A stretch of 33,622 bases of DNA from DAOTUL01 sp034437435 (GTDB lineage Bacteria; Chloroflexota; Anaerolineae; Aggregatilineales; Phototrophicaceae): the NCBI GenBank assembly GCA_964417785.1, contig CAYQJO010000016.1, positions 1 through 33,622 on the forward strand, in the 5' to 3' direction. The notes below the pieces were generated by a model. It did no database searches and was not told where the DNA came from. It saw only the letters and a list, made by a program, of their open reading frames with translations. Numbering within the stretch: the first letter of the stretch is position 1; each line of letters opens with the position of its first letter. A program made the translations under genes and the position numbers. Shown in pieces: positions 28,115-33,622 of this stretch.

Positions 28115-29567
28115 GTCGCACCCGAACATACTGCGCTGCTGTGATCCCCAGCATCATCCAGTACACAAAACTAAAGCGATCCCATAACGGTATCGCATCG
28201 CTGATTCCATACACGGCATGCGCCAGCAGACCACTGGCTGCCGCGGCAGCCACCACCCGCGCTGCATCGTCGCCGCTGCGCCAGCACACCCACAGTAGAT
28301 ACACAGCCGTCAGATTCAATCCAAGGAATCCCACCAGACCCGGCAATCCCAGGTCTGTCGCAATCTGGATCACCTCATTGTGCGCGTGCGGTGGGCTAAG
28401 ATCGAACCGGTCCACCGGGTAATCGTCGCGCACTGGCGGATACCGGAACCGGTCCATACCTACACCGGTTAACGGATAATCGCGCACAATCTCGACCGCG
28501 CTTTGCCAGATGTAAAGCCGCTGCTGGCTGGTGCGTTCATCGCGTATGGAAAGCTGCGCCGCACTGCCACCGCCATCACCACCGGAAGTCGGCAGCAGAT
28601 CGACCAGCGCCGCTACCTGGACCAGAACGATAACGGCGACTCCCCCCAGGAGCAGCATCCGCCACCGGGTAGACTGCACCAGCAAAAACGACAGCGCGAT
28701 CATCGCTGCCACCACACCGAATACCGCCGACCGGCTCTGGCCCAGGATCACCGCCGCCAGCAGCAGTGCCGACACCGCAAAAGCCAGCCAGCGCCACCGG
28801 GCCGGGTAGAACGTTAATCCGGCCATGAACGGCGTCAGCCATGCCAGCGCACCGGCGATCTCATTGGGATTAAACCCGTTAGGCGCGAAGAAGGGAGACA
28901 GACGCGGCAGGCGTTCGATGATGAAGCTGAAGTCGTCCGATTTGCTTGTCCATTGGGTCGCGAAGAGCGCCAGTATCCCAACACCGAAAGCCAACGCCAC
29001 CATAATCAACAACGGTGCCGCCATGCTGCGGGTGATCCGCGCCAGTTCGGTCAGATACAACACCAGCGCCACACCAAACAGCGGACGGGCCAGCATGCGA
29101 TACCCTCGCGACGCATATGGTGCGTAATCCACACTCAGGACCATCAACACCAGAATCAGGACCATCCAGTCGTCAAGCGGCGTATGCGTCCACAAACGAC
29201 CGTGAAGCGCAAACCGCAAACGCACCACCGGCAGCAGCAGCACCAGCAGCCAGATATAATCCGCCCGGTCAATGGCGGTTGACGTTCCCACGCGATCCAG
29301 TATCAAACGGTAGACGACCAGGTAGACCACCAGCGCCAGCAGCACGACGACCACTACCTGCGGTTTCTGGTGGCTCACCAGATAGATCACGATCAAGGGG
29401 ACCAGCAAACCCACCAGCCACAACCATTCGGCAATCTCGACCCCTGTGGCCGCGTAGTCTGCCGGGAACGCACTCGCAAACCAGAAGAAATAGCCGATCA
29501 GAATCAGCAGTGCCGACTCATAGATTAGTAGGAGCTTGACCTGAAGATTAATTGAGAGACCTCCCAT
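28110..29567 (-). CDS. O-antigen ligase/polymerase-like polytopic membrane protein (485 aa)
   Basis: Wzy/WaaL-type (Wzy_C) family: integral membrane proteins that polymerise or ligate surface glycans. Seen: about 10-12 hydrophobic segments over the whole length; a large loop near residues 330-410 with the family pattern RLYIWQSAVEIV, then DYPLTGVGMDRF, then PHAHNEVIQIATDLGLPG; and an upstream QSRSA segment, also typical of the family. The actual glycan substrate is unknown, and no glycosyltransferase genes are nearby. The start at ATG 29567 has no clear ribosome site upstream (a GGGAGG lies just inside the frame), so the transcript may be leaderless or the start slightly different. It is divergent from the BTAD-type regulator and may be co-transcribed into the two-kinase operon. 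Confidence 0.85.
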   Translation of the reverse strand: MGGLSINLQVKLLLIYESALLILIGYFFWFASAFPADYAATGVEIAEWLWLVGLLVPLIVIYLVSHQKPQVVVVVLLALVVYLVVYRLILDRVGTSTAIDRADYIWLLVLLLPVVRLRFALHGRLWTHTPLDDWMVLILVLMVLSVDYAPYASRGYRMLARPLFGVALVLYLTELARITRSMAAPLLIMVALAFGVGILALFATQWTSKSDDFSFIIERLPRLSPFFAPNGFNPNEIAGALAWLTPFMAGLTFYPARWRWLAFAVSALLLAAVILGQSRSAVFGVVAAMIALSFLLVQSTRWRMLLLGGVAVIVLVQVAALVDLLPTSGGDGGGSAAQLSIRDERTSQQRLYIWQSAVEIVRDYPLTGVGMDRFRYPPVRDDYPVDRFDLSPPHAHNEVIQIATDLGLPGLVGFLGLNLTAVYLLWVCWRSGDDAARVVAAAAASGLLAHAVYGISDAIPLWDRFSFVYWMMLGITAAQYVRVRH

Positions 29568-29724
29568 ATATAATCACATCACGGGCAACGATAATATTTC
29601 AGACATAGGGTATTGCATCTGTTTCAATAAGACGCTAAAATGACACTTATAGTTGATGTTGTTACTTTACGTGCATTTACACCGCCTGATACCCGGCGAA
29701 ATAAAATTGAAAGGCGATGATTCT
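29568..29724. other. Divergent intergenic region between the ligase-like gene and the BTAD-type regulator
   Basis: 157 bp, clearly more AT-rich than the flanking genes, containing start regions for both divergent genes. I see one plausible plus-strand promoter (29613-29641). For the minus strand, only weak TATTAT and TTATAT boxes are seen near the ATG. No clear inverted-repeat operator was found. Confidence 0.5.
29613..29641 (+). promoter_or_regulatory. Predicted promoter of the BTAD-type regulator
   Basis: TTGCAT (29613-29618), a 17-nt spacer and TAAAAT (29636-29641). The -10 matches 5 of 6 consensus bases and the -35 matches 3 of 6. A transcript would begin near 29648 and leave a leader of about 77 nt before ATG 29725. 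Confidence 0.42.
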
Positions 29725-31014
29725 ATGATCCATCAGGTAGTTACACGAGTGTCGCTTGAATCTTTCAGGGAACGGGCGGCAGGCAAAAAGGTTGTTCTTT
29801 TATACCCCTGGACCAATTACCGCAACCTGTTTTTGAGCCATTTTCTCGCAAGTGCCAATGAGGGTCTCCTGTACTATCGTATTCCCAACGATGTCTCCGA
29901 CTCCCAGAGTTGGCTGACCAATCTCGCGGGCGAAATGGACACCATCCTGGATGGATTTGGCGGCCAACTTCGCGCTGCGCTCGGCTCCAATTCACCGGGA
30001 GCCTACGGCGAGGCACTCGCCGCCGACCTGGGCAGCTATGCCAGCGAACCCTTGATCCTTTTCCTGGACGAACTGGACCGTGTGCCTTTTGACGACCATT
30101 TCAAACAATTCGTCACCGCACTGGTCGAGTCTCTGCCCGATCATGTGCAACTGGCCTTCAGTTCTCGTCTGCTCACCCACCAACCCTGGTACGACATGAT
30201 TTTGAGCGAGGATGTGGTGGTTCTGGGTACAGAATACCGCAAAAACGACGTAATGTTTACCATCGAAGCCGAGATCAAACCCCAGCTTGAAGTTTATGCC
30301 TTCGGTCGCGGTCATGCCCTGGTCAACGGCCAGGAAATTACCAACTGGGATGGCGCACTCCCGCGTAATCTTTTCTTCTACTTCGTGGATAACCCGCTCG
30401 TCACCCGTGACGACATCTTCTCCACCTTCTGGCCCAATCTCTCAGTCAAAGAGGCCACCAATGTCTTCCATGTGACCAAGCGTAAAATCAGCGAGCGCAT
30501 CACCATGAAGGTCGAAGGTGTGGAAAATTACGAACTCACCCAGTACGCCAGCGGCTTCTATATGCCCAGCGACAAGGTTGTCCGCCATTACGACGTCGGC
30601 GATTTCCAGGAAGCCGTTGAACGTGCCACCATTATCATGGACGAGCGCGAGGAAGAGCGCCTCTACCAGCGGGCCATCGATCTCTACAAGGCTCCCTTCC
30701 TGGAGACCATCCACATGCCCTGGGTGGAAGACCGGCGCAAACACCTGCAAAAACTCTACGCCCAGGCCCTGATTGGTATGGGGCGCGTCTGCTCAAAACG
30801 TGGGCAGAACCAGGAAGCGCTGGGTTATTACACCCGCAGCCTCAAAGAGACATCCGACCGTGAAGACATTCACCGTGAGGTTATCAAGCTCTATATCGAC
30901 ATGGGTATGCTCGAGGACGCCCGCCAGCAGTACCATTATCTGGTCAAGCTACTCAAAGAGACATCCGGCATCGAACCAGCACCGGAGACGGTCGCCCTGT
31001 ACGAGTCGATTTAA
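29725..31014 (+). CDS. BTAD/SARP-like transcriptional regulator with degenerate N-terminal ATPase module (429 aa)
   Basis: Probable DNA-binding activator. Seen: residues about 15-170 resemble the start of a MalT/STAND-type ATPase, with a Walker-B-like LILFLDELD (about 109-117). The P-loop position reads LLYPWTNYRNLF and has no GxxxxGK[ST], so nucleotide binding there is doubtful. Residues about 188-270 form an OmpR/SARP-type winged helix (LEVYAFGRGHALVNG, then ATNVFHVTKRKISE). Residues about 285-429 are a BTAD tetratricopeptide domain ending with KETSGIEPAPETVALYES, typical of that family. The long TPR block of full-size relatives is missing. The start at ATG 29725 is chosen because GAAAGG lies about 10 nt upstream; in-frame ATGs at 29653 and 29656 lack such a site. 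It may control the divergent ligase-like gene or the kinase operons; no target site was identified. Confidence 0.84.
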   Translation: MIHQVVTRVSLESFRERAAGKKVVLLYPWTNYRNLFLSHFLASANEGLLYYRIPNDVSDSQSWLTNLAGEMDTILDGFGGQLRAALGSNSPGAYGEALAADLGSYASEPLILFLDELDRVPFDDHFKQFVTALVESLPDHVQLAFSSRLLTHQPWYDMILSEDVVVLGTEYRKNDVMFTIEAEIKPQLEVYAFGRGHALVNGQEITNWDGALPRNLFFYFVDNPLVTRDDIFSTFWPNLSVKEATNVFHVTKRKISERITMKVEGVENYELTQYASGFYMPSDKVVRHYDVGDFQEAVERATIIMDEREEERLYQRAIDLYKAPFLETIHMPWVEDRRKHLQKLYAQALIGMGRVCSKRGQNQEALGYYTRSLKETSDREDIHREVIKLYIDMGMLEDARQQYHYLVKLLKETSGIEPAPETVALYESI

Positions 31015-31022
31015 TCCCAACT

Positions 31023-31065
31023 CTGGGCCTCTGCGTCTGCTGGCTCAGCGATCTCAGACGCCCAG
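31023..31065. terminator. Imperfect hairpin between convergent regulator and HEAT-repeat gene
   Basis: GCGTCTG (31033-31039) pairs exactly with CAGACGC (31055-31061). CTGG (31023-31026) and CCAG (31062-31065) can extend the stem after a bulge. The right arm overlaps the last codons of the HEAT-repeat gene. There is no T-tract, so a terminator role is tentative. Confidence 0.35.
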
Positions 31066-31896
31066 CATTTGCAACACAAAATGAACGATACTGCGTACCG
31101 CGCCGTCTTCGTCGTCATGGAGCAGTTGTTCCAGCGGTTCAATGGCACGAGGATCGCCTAACCGGCCCAGTGCTTCCGCCACGCCGCGGCGGACATTGGC
31201 GCTTTTGTCATCCAGTTGGGCGATCAACGAGTCGAAGGCCCGCCCATCTTTGATCTGGCCCAGCGACCACGCGACATTGTAGCGCACCCATTCCCGCTCG
31301 TCCTTCAATGCCAGGATCAGCGCTTCGGTGGCCGTGTGGTCGCCAATTTGCCCCAGCGCTTTGGCCGACCGGATACGCACCCATTCGTCTTCGTTATTGA
31401 GCATTGGCACCAGATGGGTGACGGCCCGTTTGTCACCAATGTTGCCGAGTGCGGCGGCGATACTGCCGCATACGGTGTCATCCTGGTCGTTGAGCGCGTC
31501 AATCAGCGGCATGACGGCTCTTTCGTCGCCGATCCACCCCAATGCCGACGCCGCGTTGCGGCGGGTGTTTGGATTCGAGTCATTCAAGGCCAGGATCAGC
31601 GGCTGAACCGCTCGTTCGTCACCGATTTCGCCCAGCGCTTTAGCCGCCCAATCCTGAACTTCGGTGCGTTCATCATGCAATGTCTCAATCAGTGGATCGA
31701 CAGCTCTGGCGTCGCCAATTTCACCGAGCGCCCAGGCCGCCAGATAGCGTACCCGTGCCTGGGGGTGCTTCAAGGTGTCGATCAATGGCATTATGGCGTT
31801 ACTGCCGATTTCGATTAGATGGATGGCAGCAGACTGCTGAGTGTCATAATCATCCGTATCCATCTGGGCGATGAAGTTATCAATTGTTGCACTCAT
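31054..31896 (-). CDS. HEAT-repeat (PBS-lyase-like) protein (280 aa)
   Basis: All-helical solenoid, presumably a protein-binding scaffold in the cytoplasm. Seen: eight near-regular repeats of about 31 residues with the pattern VR..AA.ALG.IGD.RAV.PLI.AL.D, plus a partial ninth at the C-terminus. They begin near residue 15 and fill the protein. There is no signal peptide, membrane segment or enzymatic motif. The family includes phycobilin lyases, but most bacterial members away from phycobilisome genes are of unknown role, and nothing here indicates a pigment function. ATG 31896 has GGAG 6 nt upstream. It lies 54 bp after the reductoisomerase-like gene and may share its transcript. Confidence 0.92.
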   Translation of the reverse strand: MSATIDNFIAQMDTDDYDTQQSAAIHLIEIGSNAIMPLIDTLKHPQARVRYLAAWALGEIGDARAVDPLIETLHDERTEVQDWAAKALGEIGDERAVQPLILALNDSNPNTRRNAASALGWIGDERAVMPLIDALNDQDDTVCGSIAAALGNIGDKRAVTHLVPMLNNEDEWVRIRSAKALGQIGDHTATEALILALKDEREWVRYNVAWSLGQIKDGRAFDSLIAQLDDKSANVRRGVAEALGRLGDPRAIEPLEQLLHDDEDGAVRSIVHFVLQMLGV

Positions 31897-31950
31897 CTAA
31901 TGCTCCGCGTCAGTTTTAACTATCCTAGCACAATCCTATCATGCGATAGC

Positions 31951-32919
31951 TTAAAGTTTCCCATCGGCGTCGAAAAACTCCAGAGTCTGCTGTTCCAATT
32001 CGCGCAGTTCCAGTTCGCGCTGCCGCTGGCGTAGTTTTTCCAGTCGGGGATGGCCGTCGGCATATTCTTCTGCCCATTCCTGGGCAAACTGGCCGCTGCG
32101 AATCTCATCCAGGGCGACTTCCATCAACCGTTCCATTTTCAGATCGTTGAAGCGGTCCAACCGGGTGAACACCCCATACTGTTCGGTGAGTGGGGTCTGT
32201 TCCAGGGCATGCAGCAGACCGTTATTGAGCATACGTCCCATGTAGGACTGGAATTTGCCGGAAAGATACAAATCGGTCAGTACGGCTTCGGTCGGGTAGC
32301 CCCGGTTCATGAGCAAATCGGTGGCAGTTAACATGATATTGTGCAGGGCCGGTACGATGGTCTGGTGGATAAACAGACTCAACTCGGCTTCCTGCTCAAT
32401 GTTGACCTCGACCGCGCCTATACGCAGCGATCCGATAGCATGGGTGAGTGCCAGAATCGTATCCCACGCCTGATGGCTGGCATCCTGCCACACCCCGACA
32501 AAACTGATGGTGCCATCTTCGATAAACGGGGTGCGTGGTGAGATCAAACCGACATCGACAAAGGGTGGCGGCTCGATGAAGCCGAAGGCGATGCTGTAGG
32601 CGCTGCCGAATATCAGCGTCATATCACGGCGCAAATGCGGCGAGATGGACTGCATATACACACCTGTGATGTCCTCATCTGGCAGCAGCAGCCATAGAAT
32701 GTCGGCCTGTCGCACCAGATCGTCCACCGAGGCTGTCGGGAAGGCGTCGTCATTTGCCCGCTCGATGCCATCCGGCAGGCCACTGACGATCACCGTATGA
32801 TTGCCCTGCCGCAGCATGTGAGCCAGGGCCGCCCCCGGCGTATTATAGCCAATGACACCGATGGTCTTCCCGGCCAGCACCGCCGGGTCGGCGTCCGCCT
32901 CATAATAGATAACAGCCAT
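31951..32919 (-). CDS. Ketol-acid reductoisomerase homologue lacking the catalytic residues (322 aa)
   Basis: Clear homologue of class I ketol-acid reductoisomerase (IlvC), which makes the dihydroxy-acid precursors of branched-chain amino acids. Seen: N-terminal YYEADADPAVLAGKTIGVIGY in register with IlvC, a Rossmann fold, and a knotted helical C-terminal half. Active-site positions are changed. The IlvC GYGSQG loop reads GYNTPG. The catalytic His of the GHG/AHG segment is Ser (FGSAYS). The APKGPG lysine is Arg (SPRTPF). The metal-binding DLFGEQ reads SLFIHQ. The second Glu of the ExxxE pair is Ser. It should still be able to bind a nucleotide but probably does not catalyse the IlvC reaction. 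The start at ATG 32919 has AGGA 7 nt upstream. A charged helical tail of about 35 residues replaces the usual end. It could be a regulatory or structural paralogue, or a new enzyme. Confidence 0.82.
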   Translation of the reverse strand: MAVIYYEADADPAVLAGKTIGVIGYNTPGAALAHMLRQGNHTVIVSGLPDGIERANDDAFPTASVDDLVRQADILWLLLPDEDITGVYMQSISPHLRRDMTLIFGSAYSIAFGFIEPPPFVDVGLISPRTPFIEDGTISFVGVWQDASHQAWDTILALTHAIGSLRIGAVEVNIEQEAELSLFIHQTIVPALHNIMLTATDLLMNRGYPTEAVLTDLYLSGKFQSYMGRMLNNGLLHALEQTPLTEQYGVFTRLDRFNDLKMERLMEVALDEIRSGQFAQEWAEEYADGHPRLEKLRQRQRELELRELEQQTLEFFDADGKL

Positions 32920-32953
32920 CAGCCGTTCCTGTCTTGTTGAAATGGAGGCTATT

Positions 32954-33622
32954 TTAGCGGATTGGTGGGCTGGCTACAATTGACCAGACTGGCAGATCAT
33001 AGCTGTTGCGGCTGAAACCAAAACGAGCATAAAGCCGCTGCGAGCGCAGATTGCCGGACTGTGTGTTGACCGTGACCGTGCGGATGCCCCGGTGCAGAAA
33101 GCGTTCCAGTAGATTGCGTACGATAATCGCGCCGATACCCTGTCCCTGGTAACGGGGATGGACGGCCAACCGCGCCAGATGACCGTTGCGATTTTGCAGG
33201 GTGCTGATCTGGTAGCCGACGATAGTGTTGTCTAAACGGGCGACGGTGGCGCTGGTGGCGACGCGCATGGCCTGCTGTATCTCGACAGCCGACATCTGCC
33301 AGGGGGGCGAAAAAGCCGCTTGATCGATGGCGGTGATAGTGGCGAAGTCGTCATGATCCGCTGATTGAATACGGATACCACCGGTATCGATGGCTGGTAG
33401 CTGGGTGCTGGACCGACGCAGTGTGATGATGTGTTCGCGGTACTCGAAGCCCAGTGCCTTGATATACTTGAGCAGCCAGTCTTCGATGAGCAGCACATGG
33501 ACCGTCTGGCAGTGCTGTGCGGTCAGCAGCGGTGTTAGCGAGTCCCAGAGTGCGGGAATCACTTTGCGTCCGGGGGCCGGGTTGCTGACACCGGCCAGCC
33601 GGAGCCATGCGGTTTGAAACAC
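32954..33622 (-). CDS. GNAT-family N-acetyltransferase (5' end probably outside the window)
   Basis: Acetyl-CoA-dependent acetyltransferase of unknown substrate. Seen: a C-terminal GNAT domain in the last 140 residues or so, with the acetyl-CoA-binding loop HPRYQGQGIGAIIVRNLL, the strand LARLAVHP before it, and VNTQSGNLRSQRLYARFGF after it, the standard motif order. The first 85 residues or so are not a GNAT core by eye and may be a degenerate first GNAT fold. The frame is open to the window edge, where it begins with a GTG, so the true start cannot be fixed. The gene is followed after 34 bp by the reductoisomerase-like gene on the same strand. Confidence 0.85.
   Translation of the reverse strand: MFQTAWLRLAGVSNPAPGRKVIPALWDSLTPLLTAQHCQTVHVLLIEDWLLKYIKALGFEYREHIITLRRSSTQLPAIDTGGIRIQSADHDDFATITAIDQAAFSPPWQMSAVEIQQAMRVATSATVARLDNTIVGYQISTLQNRNGHLARLAVHPRYQGQGIGAIIVRNLLERFLHRGIRTVTVNTQSGNLRSQRLYARFGFSRNSYDLPVWSIVASPPIR

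Noticed and set aside
29653..29724. Longer start of the BTAD-type regulator at 29653
   Set aside because: No ribosome site precedes it and the predicted transcript start (about 29648) leaves no leader. ATG 29725 has GAAAGG upstream.
31054..31896. Tandem repeat of about 93 bp, considered as a DNA repeat or CRISPR-like array
   Set aside because: The periodicity comes from degenerate 31-residue HEAT repeats in a coding frame. There are no identical repeats or spacers.
31920..31970. Short inverted repeat CTATC/GATAG after the IlvC-like gene as a terminator
   Set aside because: The stem is only 5 AT-rich bp with no T-tract, so it is too weak to call.

Overview
The window carries a large sensory island of a bacterium that is most likely a member of the Chloroflexota (Anaerolineae-like). 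This assignment is inferred from very long GAF-rich histidine kinases, stand-alone DivK-like receivers, a BTAD-type regulator and moderately GC-rich DNA. No 16S or other marker is present to confirm it. I saw no tRNA, rRNA, CRISPR array, transposase or phage gene. No gap without a gene exceeds about 160 bp.

Region 1 (minus strand, 19858 down to 1) looks like one nine-gene transcription unit. In transcription order it holds two single-domain receivers, a soluble GAF protein, three polytopic membrane GAF proteins, a dCache-like/HAMP/GAF membrane protein, a 2854-residue hybrid histidine kinase, and a threonine synthase whose C-terminus runs in frame into what looks like a receiver domain cut by the window edge. 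Neighbouring GAF genes overlap by 4 or 8 bp, and their ribosome binding sites lie in the previous gene. The five GAF-only proteins have no kinase, cyclase, HD-GYP or DNA-binding output. They share GAF subtypes and a truncated C-terminal GAF tail, and four of them also share a tryptophan-marked GAF-like module with the giant kinase. They read as input or scaffold subunits for that kinase.

Region 2 (19911-20495) is a small plus-strand cyclophilin gene with its own promoter and Shine-Dalgarno site. A perfect 7-bp stem separates it from the convergent kinase pair.

Region 3 (minus, 28053 to 20507) is a second operon of two polytopic GAF/PAS histidine kinases that overlap by 4 bp. It has a consensus -10 box just upstream. 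Neither kinase has a receiver, so the two orphan receivers about 650 bp away are candidate partners. Upstream lies an O-antigen-ligase-like membrane protein (28110-29567).

Region 4 (29613-33622) has a plus-strand BTAD-type regulator with a degenerate nucleotide-binding loop, divergent from the ligase. Facing it on the minus strand are a GNAT acetyltransferase (cut by the right edge), a ketol-acid reductoisomerase homologue that has lost its catalytic residues, and a HEAT-repeat protein.

Taken together, many small-molecule or redox inputs (GAF and dCache-like) appear to converge on three kinases. Outputs within the window are receivers only, one of them apparently fused to an amino-acid biosynthetic enzyme.
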